64,000 bases of DNA from Tachypleus tridentatus (GCF_004210375.1 NC_134825.1:75631558-75695557), one strand, 5' to 3'; counted from the stretch's first letter, positions 10,364-22,691 are shown. Notes: generated by a model not told the origin, from the sequence alone. Program-made: numbers and translations.

Positions 10364-11665
10364 GTAATGATCTTGAAAAATTGGGTAAGTGATGAAAGTC
10401 GGGTAACATGAGAGTTTATGCGTTCAGTTTAAATACACTGAATAAATAACAACTGAATAAATTTATAAATAAATTGAAATCATTAAGCAGATCTGCACAG
10501 AATCTGGAAAATATATAAAATTAACGTTGGAACTATACAACGTACAGGGAAAGTAATAATAAACGAAAACTCGTTATTTCACTGCAGAAAACCAGTGCAA
10601 AATAAATTTTGAATATCTTTAAATCCTTGTGTCGTCTTTAATTGCAGTAGGTTTGTTTGATTTTAAATAAATTTATCCAAATAATTACAGAGAATCGTAA
10701 CAATATAAACCTTAATCATTAACTATCTTTTATAAAACCAAACAACTAAGTTCTTTAGATGTTTTACCATGACTGCAATCCGTTCATTACTTTTTAGAAT
10801 GATTTTTCGCAAACGTGACGCACACACAAATTGTATTATTTTTCTATGCTTCCAAATTAAAAATGTCATATCAGTAAATATCAGTATATCAGCATATCAG
10901 TAAACACTGATTAACACTAAGATTGGACTAAGGTTAATTATCCAAATAAGATAAGACAAAGTGACTCTAACGTACGCTTGCTGTATTTTTTATGCAGTAT
11001 CTGTTAAAAGGATGGTAGTCTTAATATGTTTTACTTTAGCTTTCCCTGTTGTGGCAGATCAATTACTTTTTAACTCATGAGAAATATCAAAGGAACAAAA
11101 ATAAACGTAAGTTTACACTGGTTCCCATGCACATAAGTTCCTTGAACCAAGAGCAGTTATTTAGAAAGGTGTGTAACCTTGAATCTTTTTAAAATATTTA
11201 TACAGTTCTATTTATCCTAGGTGTAATATCGCCTGAGGGCTAACCAGTAGGACTATAAATATTTAGTCTGAAGTTTAATCAAAGGTCTTAAGGGTAAAGT
11301 CTACGTATAGCTCGTCTGCTGACGTATAATATGTCAAAAACATTTATCTGAAAGTCAATTTTAATTTAAATTTTGTACTTATAACACATTTCACAAACAG
11401 TTTCAAACTAAGAAAATTATTATTGGTAATGGTAAGGAAACAAATGCAATGCAGTTTTTTAGAGAAAACGAATTCTTAAGGAAACATGTTTTTTAAGACT
11501 GTATTTGTATTACTAAGTTTATGTAATTAAAAAATAATAATATGTTTCTGTTGATTTTTATTTTGAAGTTAACAGGCTAACAAAATGAACCTTACACATA
11601 TATCTAAATAAAATACAAATTGATTGAAAGGCTTAAAAATGCATTGTGTTGGTTAGTTTCTACCA
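10364..11665. other. AT-rich non-coding DNA
   Basis: Short direct repeats 'atatcagta' at about 10867-10905 are the only local structure seen. Confidence 0.6.
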
Positions 11666-11943
11666 GGTCCGGCATGGCCAGGTGGATTAAGGCGTTCGAC
11701 TCGTAATCTGAGGATCGCGGGTTCGAATCCCCGTCGCACCAAACATGTTAGCCCTTTCAGCCGTGGGGGCGTTATAATGTGACGATCAATCCCACTATTC
11801 GTTGGTAAAAGAGTAGTCCAAGAGCTGGCGGTGGGTGGTGATTAGTTGCTGCCTTCCTTCTTGTCTTCCACTGCTAAATTAGAGATGGTTAGCGCAGATA
11901 GCCCTCGTGTAACTTTGCGCGAAATTCAAAAACAAACAAACAA
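11666..11943 (+). mobile_element. SINE-A copy (older subfamily)
   Basis: Full-length: 'ggtccggcatggccagg', loop 'gactcgtaatctg', box B 'gggttcgaatcccc', family body, tail 'aaaaacaaacaaacaaat'. Confidence 0.93.
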
Positions 11944-11989
11944 ATTGTTAAATGTTCCTCTTATTCATAAAATATCTTTAATCTTTCAA

Positions 11990-12440
11990 ATAAATTAGGC
12001 TATATACCAACTATTTGGAAGCTTGCTGATATTTTAAGGAAGGGAACCATCGAATAAACCAGAAAATTACAGACATATCAGCCTCATCAGCTGTATGGCA
12101 AACTACTAAAAGTATTAGTAAACTATTATTGGCATATATTGAACTGACCTCAGAATTACTTGAATTAGAATACGGATTCCGTAAGTCAAAACAAACCATG
12201 GGCCATCTAGTGAGATTCACAAGAACCGTCATCAATAGTTTTAATCAGAATGAATGTACTGCAGCCTTTTTTGACAGTGGCACAATGGATTACGCTTTCA
12301 AATGTTACATATGCAACTTCCTGGTGCTACTATTAGATGGCTTTCTAACTTTCTTCACAATGGGGAAGTAAGAGATAATGTGTCGATCACCTTCTTTGAA
12401 TACTTAGTCTGGAGACAGGTAACCCGTAAGAAGAATTATT
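11990..12440 (+). pseudogene. Reverse transcriptase fragment of a jockey/CR1-like LINE
   Basis: Broken frames give, in order, 'FPTIWKLADI', 'RKLQTYQPHQ' (the usual N-Y-R-P-I-S-L block), then 12129-12310 'YGFRKSKQTMGHLVRF' and 'AAFFDSGTMDYAFK', equivalent to the F-F-D-x-x-x-A-Y-D catalytic motif A region. A shifted frame gives 'IRWLSNFLHNGEVRDNVS'. These are the finger and palm landmarks of a non-LTR reverse transcriptase; the motif-A region and spacing are damaged and the YxDD part is missing. A 5'- and 3'-truncated dead fragment. Confidence 0.82.
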
Positions 12441-12584
12441 CATTAGGTACGTTCAGTGAAGGCCAGAAAAGGACAAATCGTGTGGGCGAAAAACTACGAA
12501 CATTCGCATATTGCACGAATTAGAAAAAAAAAGAGAAGTTTTTGTAACTAACTGTGATAACATTTTCGAAGACACACTAAAAAG

Positions 12585-12700
12585 GGGTCCCATCTAGTAC
12601 AGGGGAAATTCTACGGATTTACAACGCTAAAATCAGGGGCTCGATTTTCCTAGGTGGACTCAGCAGATAGTACGATATAGTTTTGCTATGAGAAAACAAA
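12585..12700 (+). mobile_element. SINE-C copy
   Basis: Family C: 'ggatttacaacgctaaaatc', 'aggggctcgattttcct', 'ggtggactcagcagatag', 'gttttgctatgagaaaaca'. The head is partly worn. Confidence 0.85.
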
Positions 12701-13204
12701 CGCCAAGAATGGTTGGAGAAGTCCAATGAACACTTGACACCCCAGGTATGATGACCAAAATCATGCGCATTTCACACACGAACACACAAAGAAGCACACA
12801 AACACACGTGCAATTCATATGTAATAAAATACTGCTTTTTCTCAATAGTTGATTTTATCTTAAAAGTCACATAACAGGTGAAAAAGCACAAACAGACCAT
12901 AATTGCAATTTAAAAAAGCAAGGCAAAATTAATTAGGTTTAAAATGTATGTAAATATAAAGGAACACTATAATATTCAGTAACCTTACCTGCACATCTAG
13001 TGTATGTTGTCTTAACGAATGAAGAAAAAGGTATAATAAGTTACGAACGAAGTGTTATTTTACAGATGAAAGAGTAATGAATCTGAAATAGTTTTATGTT
13101 TTGGATATTGCATTGCATGTTGTTGCTACAATGTCAAATACAGGACAAACATCAAAGGCTTAATATGACATCATCATACGATTAAAAAGAAAAAAATAAA
13201 TTAA
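12701..13204. other. AT-rich non-coding DNA
   Basis: No gene or repeat recognised. Confidence 0.6.
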
Positions 13205-13452
13205 AATATCTCACAGGAAGCTACCCGGGGCTACCTACGTTAGCTGTTCCTAAATCAGCATTGATAGAGTAGAAAGAAGGTAAGTTGCTAACACCACACA
13301 CCAACAACTCTTTGGAACCTATTCACTAACATATTTAACATTATGGTGCCCACATGACCGAATGGGTGAGTGTGTTCGGCGACCAGGATTCGAGTCCGCC
13401 ATTCATAGATTGTGAGTCGAGCATCCTAATTACTAGGCAAAACCAGGCTCTG
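13205..13452 (-). mobile_element. SINE-A copy, heavily decayed
   Basis: Reverse orientation. Body ('ctacccggggctac', 'aactctttgg'), region 'cattatggtgcccac' and tRNA part ('ggattcgagtcc', 'aaccaggct') are recognisable but diverged. Followed by an A15-like run at about 13457. Confidence 0.7.
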
Positions 13453-13714
13453 TATAAAAAAAAAAAAAAACAGATACCCGACGGCGGATGTCAAAGTTTA
13501 TGAAATTTCACTGTACTGTGCGACCAGACCGTAATGTTCTACTGGTAAGCTCAGCGTATAATGTCTTCACACTGCTGCCTAGAATGTCTGGAAATACCAC
13601 TAAGCATTCATTAATTTGTACAACTGGTGGATAAGCCAAATATTACCATTTTGACATTACTTATGTAAATACATTATCTGTTTACCTACCAGAAATTTCC
13701 ATAGAAGGCCAAGC

Positions 13715-14000
13715 AGGTTAGATCCATTTATAAATGATCAGTTGGTTAGGGCGTTCTACTCGCAATTCGAAGCCCGCGGGTTCAAATCCCGTTTCATCAA
13801 ACATACTTTCCCCTTTCACCGTGGGACGTTATAATATAATGATCAGTTCCACTATCCGTTGGTGAAAGAGTAGCCTAGGCGTGAGCAGGGGTGTGGATAA
13901 TTAGCTCCTTCGCTCTAGTGTTTTGCTGCTAAATTAGGGACGGCTAGCAAAGATAGCACTCGTATAGTTTTGCGCGAAATTCAAAATAAACAAATAAATC
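13715..14000 (+). mobile_element. SINE-A copy, diverged
   Basis: tRNA part 'ttggttagggcgttctactcgc' with box B 'gggttcaaatcccg', family body and tail 'aaaataaacaaataaat'. Confidence 0.85.
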
Positions 14001-17000
14001 ATAAATTAGGACATTTTTTCAGTGTTCATTACGCTCCAATGTTTATTTGAGGGCTGGGTGTCGTGTAACTGTCTTTATTTGTGAATGAGTTACCTTTATT
14101 TTCTATTAATTAATACTTATTTCTAACTTATTCTGTATGAATCAATCACAGCAAAAGACTCTCTGATAAAATCGCAAGACCAAAGGAGAACCCTTTAATA
14201 TTGAACCAGCATCTGTCAGTTTTAACTTTAATGTTTATCTTACAAAAATAAATTTACTATTGGCTCTAGTTTTCTAGACAGTCTTGAACGTGCACTTTCA
14301 AGACCCCATTTGTTTGTTTTTGCGCTATCGTCGTGGGAATTAGTCATATATTGACAGGGACACCGATATTCCTCGGCTGAAGAAAGTCATTTAAAATAAA
14401 TAATAATTATACAGGCATAAAGGTCAATTATGTTACCGTTCGAAAAACTACTTCACTGTTGACTGTCAATTTCATAACTCTATGGTTTTAAATTTTATTT
14501 TAAAACCAAAAGTTTCTCTAGTGTGTAGGGTTAGTTGGAGAAGTTTTTTGTGTATATCTGGTATATTCTCAAAACATTCTTGAAATATGGATACATGATG
14601 CTTCGTGTTAAACAATTTGCCACTTCTTTTTGTTGGGTGCTATATTTGCACCCTTGCAAAAGCTCATATTATGTGCGTTATTTTCAATAGGGCCATTTTC
14701 AATGTTATTTTAAAGATGAAATAAATTTTCTACCACAAGTCATTTTTGAGAAATCGTATGTACCTACTTCGCCTTGGATTGACAATCTATAAACATTACA
14801 TATTCGGTAACAAAAAAGACGAACAAAGAATATATTAAGTCAAAGTTACAGTCGTTATATGCAAAACTAAACGACGGGCCATCTGCACTCTGTCCACCGC
14901 CGCGAATAGAAGATAAATCACTGTAAAAGTAAGAAAATCTGAGATTAACCTTCTAATGAAACGACCTTTATATGACAGTTGTTTTTGCCTTATAATTATT
15001 TTAACCAGTCCTCTGTGTGTTATAGATTTTAGCACGTCGCTTTTGGATTTATCTGTATTTGAAATCCTGCAAATGATATAGCTAGGTAGTTTGGACTGTT
15101 AAAAATACCACAATAATAACTCTAAGTATGTTTAATACAGTACAAAAGGATTCATCTTTCTCATCATCTCTTGGGATAGAATGCAAAACCCTAGGATGGT
15201 GCTGTTGCTGAGATGTTACATAGTGTTGTTTAAAGGTCACTTGTAATTTCCTAAACGACTATTCCAGTTAATTATCACGACATTACTTTCACTGTTGACT
15301 TCAGTTTCATCTTGAGAGTGATTTTTTTGAAGACCAATAAAATCATTAATTATTTTTAAAGTTGCTTGGAATGTTTATCAGAAAACAACGAACACAAAGC
15401 TTTAAACAGAAAAATAAAAATTGTAATTATTTATATGATAAATGTGTAAAGTAAGAGGATTAGAATGTTACTTGAAACTCAGTATTTCAAAAAACACTTT
15501 AACTTAGATTTATCATAAGTACCTTAGTATTTATAGCAAGATCGGGCCAGATGTGCAATATGTGTAATATAGATTAAAATCTTAAACACACTGCCAAAAG
15601 CATATAAACAAAAGTTTATAAGAATTTTATACATACTGTTGAGTAGTAAAAAAAAACAACTGCAGAGTAACAAGTCACCAAAGTACTTGAGAAAGTCGGC
15701 AAAGTAAAAACAAAAGTTCCACAAAACCACAAATTTATCAATCTGACTGATTGACCAAGGTTGTTGAAAAGGCATAGCTCTTTCTCGCCTTCCCCTTAAG
15801 TAAATCTAAATGCACACGCCTGAATTACGTTACCTTGGCTAAAATAGTTTCTTTTAACTTTTATTTATAGCTTTCGTAACAATAATAATTTAGAAACACT
15901 GCCAACGAGCTAACAATATACTAGTAGTTATATTCTACTGTTACGAGCATGCTCTGCGAGCTGCCAAATAACAACCCACCTTCATATCACGTGCAGATGC
16001 ACGATTACTTATGCGCACGCGCTACATGATCAGCCTTAAGCTGTATCAGCCAGATAAAAAACGTGGACTGTGTAGATTCTCTAGATCTACGTTCTACCTA
16101 CGATTCAACGTTTGATAATTCTATACATCTCACTCGAGGTTTCCATGTTGGACAAAGCAATACTATCCTCTCAGTCTGTGCCTAAGACGTGAGTTCCCTA
16201 CTTACGTTTGACATGATTTTACTCGAGCATTCTTGACTGAAACAAGAATAAGCTATATAATTTACTTTTGTATCGTTTTCAAACTAAGTTTTCAAACATT
16301 AACACCTATGTTTGTACTTGAGACAGTGCAATTTTCACAATATGCTTTTCAAGGAAACAAAACGAAAGCAAAGGAGAAAAATCTTATGTTGATAACCTTC
16401 AAAAGTTTTTTATTCCAGTAGAGGAAACATTAATACAAGAATATGCGAAACACGTCTTAACCATTAATATGTAATGGCTGTCACCCTGGCAAGAGGGAGG
16501 AAAAGCTATAGCAAAGATATCAACAAAAGCTAGAAAGTGTCGAGACATAGCTCTAAAAAAGCTACGAGAAGGATAGGCCTAGATCCCAGTCACTTTCGAG
16601 ACTTAGCACCATAAAAAGCTATGAGACAGTGTAAAACATTTAACAAAGTAGGAAATGGAGCACTAAAAAGTAAGAAAACAAGGTCGGTATGGGTGGAATT
16701 CCATTACCACATTTGGTTGTTTTTGATGCAGCTCAGCCTCAAAGTGGGCGAGTCCATCATTTAATTAATTCCTACTTCGTTTTTACTTTGAACCAATTAT
16801 AGATCTCAACTGTGTTTTATTAAAAGCTAATCCTTTCTAAATACCTAACAAATTTAAAAATTCAAAAAATCAGCAGTTTTGATACTATTTTTTTGGCCCA
16901 TCCCTTACCATCAGATAGCTATAATGTCTCCTAAACGCAACTTATGACTATTGGAGCTTCTTGTTTTACTTCCGACATCAAACGCTCCCTTGTGATGTCA

Positions 17001-17287
17001 TGTAATTTGATTACATTTATGTGTCTGTGCTTGGTTGCTGAAATAAAGATTGCAACAGAGAAATTTAGGTGTATACACCTTTCACTTTGTTTGAACAATC
17101 ACTACGTTACAAAACCACACGAATTGGTGGAACGATGGCCACATTCGCTTCGAGGTTGCAGTGTTAAAATCCACCCAGTGTTACTCCGCCCATCCCGACT
17201 TTGTTTCCTTACTTATTACTGCTCCAATTTCTACTTCCTCTTTTTTATTTAAATGTTTTGCACTTATCCTTCTATAATGTTATTGTT
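14001..17287. other. Long AT-rich non-coding stretch
   Basis: No convincing coding frame. 15940-16210 is locally richer in GC and has a promoter- or LTR-like look ('cacgtg', 'gcgcacgcgc', 'tctctagatctacg'), but I found no second copy and do not call it. Confidence 0.5.
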
Positions 17288-17412
17288 GTCGTTTTGAATT
17301 AAGCACAAAACTACACAACAGGCTATCTGTACTCTGCCTACCACGAGTATCGAAACCCGGTTTTTAGCATTGTAAGTTCGCAGACATACCGCTGAGCCAC
17401 TGGGGAGCTCCT
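17288..17412 (-). mobile_element. SINE-B copy
   Basis: Reverse orientation, full length: tail 'ttttgaattaagcacaaaac', body, box B-like 'gtatcgaaacccgg', head 'ccgctgagccactggggagc'. Confidence 0.93.
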
Positions 17413-17616
17413 TGTATACTGACTTGAATATATTCTTGAACGTTCAATTACATGTTAACTATCTCTAGTCTATCTGTACTCTGCCTACCACGAGTATCGA
17501 AACCCGGTTTTTAGCATTGTAAGTTCGCAGACATACCGCTGAGCCACTGGGGAGCTCCTTGTATACTGACTTGAATATATTCTTGAACGTTCAATTACAT
17601 GTTAACTATCTCTAGT
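17323..17616. repeat. Exact 147-bp tandem duplication
   Basis: 17323-17469 and 17470-17616 look identical base for base. The unit includes most of the SINE-B copy plus its downstream flank. The junction lies at 'ctagtcta', which also ends the second copy. Confidence 0.93.
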
Positions 17617-18035
17617 CTAACATAACATACCTTACTAAAAGCGCATAGTCTGATATAACATACTTTATTAAAAATGTGTAAATTATCTCCAGTTCAACAA
17701 AATTTACCTTGCTAACAACGTGTAAACTAGCTCAAACCAGACATGGAAACTCGTAAAACTAGCTCTAGTTTGACATATTATATCTTGCTAAAATGTATAA
17801 ACTAGCTTTATTCTAACGTAATATACTTTGTTAAATTATGTACACTGAATCTAGTTTGACATAATATAAGTTTGTGACGATATTCAAAATGTCTTTAATC
17901 TGATGAACGGCTTTCTTAAAATATATATCTGGGCTTTATTCTGTGTAATAGAATTTTCTGAGAATATATGAACTGGCTCTTTCTGAGAACATATAAATTG
18001 TCTCTAATTTGGCGTAACACTATTTATCTTGATAT
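17600..18035. repeat. Decayed tandem repeat, units of about 45-50 bp
   Basis: About nine diverged copies of a unit containing 'ctctagtttgacataatata', 'ccttgctaaaa' and 'gtgtaaact'. Confidence 0.7.
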
Positions 18036-18279
18036 CCTTGCTTAAGAACATGAAGAGTATACGGTAATATTTCGACTAGACAATATACGGCATATCCATA
18101 GCCTGAGATAATGTTAAGTTTACAAAGTTATTAATTCAGATTTTATTTTCTCGCTTATTTCATTTTAAACTCAATATTTTAAAATAACTTTAAATTAGGA
18201 TTAACTTTGAGTTTACGATGTGAAAAAGAAAAACACAGCAGGAGCATATTACGTCTCTTCTTTAACTGGAATTCAACAT

Positions 18280-18310
18280 AAATAATATATACATATATAT
18301 ATATATATAT
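18280..18310. repeat. (AT)n microsatellite
   Basis: Run of alternating a and t. Confidence 0.9.
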
Positions 18311-18548
18311 AGAAGGAGACAGTTGTAGAGAAGAAAAAATTGCCACAGCAACAACTACTTATGTTTAGGTAAGTGACTACATTTTTTTTCGGTTGCGACG
18401 CATCTACACACGACAAGAAAATGACAAATGACTCAGCATACGTATTCCGTTTTTTTAACACTGTGTACTCAGGGTGTGCCTCTCAGACAGGCTGAATCTC
18501 TGCAGTATTTCTATATTCATGACTTTAAATACATAACTTTTAAAGGAA

Positions 18549-18785
18549 AAAGGCCAGACGTGGCCAACTTTTAGTGTGCTGTAGTTACCGTACCATCACG
18601 CTCTGAACTCAAGGGCCTCGGGTGCGTTATAAGAATGACAGTCAAATTAAACTCGTAGATCATAGTAACTCAAGACTTGACGGTGGGTGCTATTGACTTC
18701 GGTCTTTAGTTTGTCAGTTAAAAGCTAGAGACTGCTAGTTTATAGAGTTTTTAGGTAGCTTCGCACGGCTATTCAAAACAAATAG
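18549..18785 (+). mobile_element. SINE-A-like copy, very old
   Basis: 'aggccagacgtggccaac' start, 'gtgcgttataagaatgacagtca', 'gacggtgggtgctattgac' and tail 'gtagcttcgcacggctattcaaaac' follow the family order with strong divergence. Confidence 0.65.
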
Positions 18786-20034
18786 CAGCAGATTAAACAC
18801 TTTATCGATTTAATTTACAAAACTAAATAAACGTTTTGAGTTAACATAAGAACAGTAACACCAAAACGGAGATTTTATCTATAAGAAGAGCATTTCACAC
18901 TTTTTTTCTACAAGTTACGTCAAATATTCAATATTTGCAAAGGGAGTAAACCATAGTACTCGCATATGTAGATATTTGCATGCAATAGAGTACTATAGTA
19001 AATGAGAAGTTGCGATAACCAGTGATAAAATGTACTCATTGAAGCAAAAGAGAAAACACTGTAATTTAATGTAAATTATTTACAACGTTGCTATACATAT
19101 TAATTAAAGAAATTGCGGTTTTTACAGAACAGAGATATGTTTAATGTTATCCGTTCAATTCAAATAGCTGTACTGTATGTTCATTATTCGTTTACATGTT
19201 TATCTCGATATCGTCTTCTCATGTTTAGTTGGCACCAAAAAACAAAAATGTAAGACTACGTGTTTTGAATGGACTTTACTTTGTCATGCCTGTAAAATTT
19301 AACATTGTACCTGATAGAGGAAATCCTGGTGTGTTTATTCATGTTTAAGTTATGACATGCTTTGAATGCCAGATAGCAACGATGTACCTTTCTGTTATTC
19401 AAGGGCTCTGGTGGAAACTTGAACACAACCCGAACATCAGGAGCATACTTGTAGACAATCAAATAGCTGATATATAAAATAACACTGTTGTATCTTTGTC
19501 AGTCCTTCAAAAGAGAAGCTAAGAGAATTAAAAGAACAGAATAATGTATGTATACGTGTCACTTTCGATTTCCAACAATTCCAACTATAAATAAATGCAA
19601 TAAACAAAATAAAATGTATCTTCCATTAGGAAATGTGTTATTATCTGTAGTTTATTTCACTGCAGTATTATGCAACCGTAAGTAACATGTACCATACATC
19701 CGTATCTTAACGGTCGAAATATCTGAGTGACACATCGACAGGTGAATGGCTTTCGCCTTTATCCAGTAGACATCTATTTTTTCTATTTTGTTTGTTTGTA
19801 GTTAAGCACAAACAACAAAACAACAAAAGGAATTGTAATAAAACAAAACTCTAGAGTAGATAATGCACGTTCTCAGTTTCCATCACTATCTTTCCATATG
19901 AATGAGATTTCAACTAATACTGTCAACAGCATATGTACTTACATAAAATCAATAATAATATTTAATTTTAATGTTCATATCAGATTCAGAATAATTTTGT
20001 TAAATATAAGTGTTGCCACTAAATAAAACTAGGC
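18786..20034. other. AT-rich non-coding DNA
   Basis: Only the short candidate exon at 19614-19677 stands out. Confidence 0.5.
19614..19677 (+). CDS. Possible signal-peptide exon (speculative)
   Basis: An ATG in 'aaaatgtat' opens a 21-codon frame with a hydrophobic core (L-L-S-V-V-Y-F-T-A-V-L-C) that ends exactly at a strong donor, tgcaacc|gtaagt. This is what the first coding exon of a secreted protein would look like, and it lies 4.6 kb upstream of the WAP exon, same strand. The donor phase is 1, while the WAP exon begins in phase 0, so at least one more exon would be needed between them. I found none. It could be chance. Confidence 0.25.
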
Positions 20035-20137
20035 ACAGAAACCTCACTATCTGCTCTCTGTCTACTACGGGTATCGAAACACGGTTTATAACGATGTAAG
20101 TCTGCAGACATGCCGCTGTGCCACTGGGGGAGCAGTA
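20035..20137 (-). mobile_element. SINE-B copy, tail truncated
   Basis: Reverse orientation: 'ctgctctctgtctactacgg', 'gtatcgaaacacgg', 'gtaagtctgcagacatgccg', 'tgtgccactggggga'. Confidence 0.88.
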
Positions 20138-20747
20138 AATGTCTAATATTCACTCCTGTCAAACTGAATGAACCTGATTTTCCTGACTTTTGTTCACTAG
20201 TCACTTGAAATGGTTTTACAGAATTATTGAATATTCTCATTGTAATGATTAGTAATTCAGTTTTCGGTTCTAGCAGTCATAAAATGAAACTTTTAATTTA
20301 ATTATGCGATAAATATTTGTGAGTGTGCTTCCAAAATTTTAGCAGAATAGCCTGCACTGTTCGAAACAACCTTAGTAATTATTAAGTAACTTACAAATTA
20401 CGTATAAATATTTTACCCTGGGATACATTATGAACTATCCGCGCTCTGTCTTTCGTTGGGATCAAATCCCAATTTGTACCATTATGTGTCTTGAATCTAG
20501 CGTTAAGCTGTCGATGCATGATTATAAATTGTTATATATGTGTATGTTTTCCTCGTTACATGAAAACAAACTCGAATGGAATTTTCATCACGTATTTAAA
20601 AATTACAGATATGGAAAATATAGCAAGCGTAAAATTTTGCAACAAGATATATATGTCAGATCTTCAACACATACAAATGGTTAAAATTACTGTATTTTTC
20701 AATATTTCTAAGAAATTTCAGAATCTGTGACGCTGTAACAGCATTTC
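20138..20747. other. AT-rich non-coding DNA
   Basis: A frame of about 80 codons on the plus strand (20430-20700) has no recognisable domain; treated as chance. Confidence 0.5.
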
Positions 20748-20762
20748 TTACCTAAGTCGTTG

Positions 20763-20883
20763 TTGTTTTGAATTAAGCACAAAGCTACTCAATGGGCTAT
20801 CTGTGCTCTGCCTACCAGGAGTATCGAAACCTGATTTTTAGCGTTGTAAGTCCGCAGACATACCGCTGAGCCACTAGGGGGCC
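20763..20883 (-). mobile_element. SINE-B copy with target-site duplication
   Basis: Full length in reverse orientation. Flanks are ttacctaagtc (20748-20758) and ttacgtaagtc (20884-20894), a direct repeat with one mismatch. Confidence 0.93.
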
Positions 20884-20894
20884 TTACGTAAGTC

Positions 20895-21590
20895 AAATAG
20901 TTAACGACGAATAAATCTATATTCATCTCACAAGTTTTTATACTGTTATTGGTTAATATGTTACACTTATAATTATATCTAATATGTTAGTATACGTATT
21001 AATAAAAATTCATTGTTAATGTGAAGAAACCTATAGTGTCCCATTGAGGATCTATTATGACATAATGGACATAAACGTGTTACAAATGATATGACAAAGT
21101 AATGCAGAAATGCAAAAACTAGTTAGGATTTTCATCAAAGACGGAATTAATGTCATTCGTCCAAACCAACATTAAATTGTATTTACCATAAACATTCCCT
21201 GCTACTAAAACCCTGTGTAAAGTTTATAAATATATTCAAATGAAAGCTGTTTATTAACCATCCTTAAAATTTAAAGACGTTTTACCATCACTCAAAAGTC
21301 TTATTAACTGTTGCTGTTAATTCGTTATTTACAAGATACGGTGTTCAGGTGCTAAAATGTGTGTTGGCCAGTCTACTTGAAATGTAAAAGTAAGATATCG
21401 TAAAACATCAGTGAGTGAGAGTTACTTAAATACACATCTTGAAATCTCATGGTACAGAACTGAAACAAACAAACACACTTAATTTCCTTAAATCATTAAA
21501 AATATGAAACTTTTTAAACCATATTTTAAATGATACTTTAATCCTGGAAGTATCATTACAAAATTTTGGAATTCTGTGTTCAGTTATGAT
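20895..21590. other. AT-rich non-coding DNA
   Basis: No gene or repeat recognised. Confidence 0.6.
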
Positions 21591-21603
21591 TAGTTGGTTA
21601 GTT

Positions 21604-21930
21604 AGTTATCACCATTAGATTCCATCTAGGAACATAGGGCCGCAATCGCTTGCGGATTCTTCGACAAGTATTTAAGTGAGTAGGTTGTTAGCCCACTGCA
21701 CCGAGCCGTCCCTAATTTAGCAGTGTAAAACTAGAGGGAAGGCAGCTAGTCATCACCACCCACCGCCAACTCTTGAGCTACTCTTTTTACCAACGAATAG
21801 TTGGATTGACCGTCACATTATAACGCCCCCACGGCTGGGAGGGCGAGCATGTTTGGCGCGACGCGGGCGCGAACCCGCGACCCTCGGATTACGAGTCGCA
21901 CGCCTTATGCGATTGGCCATGCCAGGCCTC
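21604..21930 (-). mobile_element. Chimeric SINE: family-A head and body with a different tail
   Basis: 21703-21930 is a good family-A copy in reverse orientation (box B-like 'gggttcgcgccc'), but it stops matching at 'gggacggct'. The target-site duplication cagttatgattag (21591-21603 and 21931-21943) shows that the inserted unit extends about 100 bp further, to 21604. That extra part is unlike the usual family-A tail. Read on the minus strand it ends in repeated 'taac' units ('actaactaactaacc'), as LINE-derived tails often do. Confidence 0.85.
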
Positions 21931-22197
21931 CAGTTATGATTAGTGTCCCTTAATTTCATTTTTATTAAGGGCCTACACAATTGTGGTATTTTAAATCAAG
22001 ACTTAGGTCATGCAGCATCCATTACTGTTATATATATTTTGTCTCATTCTTAAAATATCTCAAGAAATAGTGGGTGGTTGAAGAGTTTCCTTATAAGAAC
22101 CATGAACAAAACTGTTAACTATGTTTCGTTTTTAAACATGAATATATTAATTATTATATACAGGTTTTAGAAACGTATGTTTAACTATACGCATACA

Positions 22198-22222
22198 TAT
22201 GCATATATATATATATATATGT
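22198..22222. repeat. (AT)n microsatellite
   Basis: Run of alternating a and t following 'cgcatacatatgc'. Confidence 0.9.
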
Positions 22223-22484
22223 ATGAGAAATGAACGACTTTCACTTTATTTTTAAATTTGGAAAATTTTTACCGAAGTGGCCAGCTGGCGTTTTTAAAGT
22301 TATTACTTGAATACCTAGCGGTCATTTAACACCCCTGTTCGATTTAAATACTCGTCAACTATTTAGTTACTAAACAGCGTTTAAAGAATTACACTATGCA
22401 ACAAAAATTTTACTTTTTCTTATTCCTGAGCAGAAAACGTTATTTTCTAATTGCTTATGCCTAAAGTAAATGGAAAAGACCTAT

Positions 22485-22534
22485 TGTAGAGGACGACCTT
22501 TCCGCAGAATACTTTTGAAAGGCCATCCTCTACA
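22485..22534. repeat. Inverted repeat (hairpin) upstream of the heat-shock-like promoter
   Basis: tgtagaggacgacctttc (22485-22502) pairs with gaaaggccatcctctaca (22517-22534) with about two mismatches and a 14-base loop. Confidence 0.85.
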
Positions 22535-22613
22535 CTTGTGTCTCCACAACAGGCAGTTGCCGTCCATTCTACAAAGTTTCATCATGAATACTCTGCCTAA
22601 ACAATCTATCAAA

Positions 22614-22691
22614 GAACTTTCAAAAAAATTCTAGAATGTTGTAGAACTTACGAGAATTTTCAAGAACCTTTTAGAATTTTCTAGAACTTTC
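22614..22691 (+). promoter_or_regulatory. Array of heat-shock elements (HSF binding sites)
   Basis: Heat-shock factor binds alternating nGAAn/nTTCn pentamers. Here GAA falls at 22614, 22634, 22644, 22654, 22664, 22674 and 22684, and TTC at 22619, 22629, 22659, 22679 and 22689. All lie on one 5-bp grid in alternating orientation, so 12 of 16 consecutive pentamers are perfect. A TATA box follows 9 bp downstream and an ATG 62 bp after that, so this reads as a heat-inducible promoter. Confidence 0.85.

Noticed and set aside
15940..16210. GC-richer segment resembling a promoter or LTR
   Set aside because: No second copy, no primer-binding site and no adjacent coding sequence were found.
16944..17252. 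102-codon open frame with a hydrophobic start
   Set aside because: No donor site at a sensible position and no recognisable domain; treated as chance.
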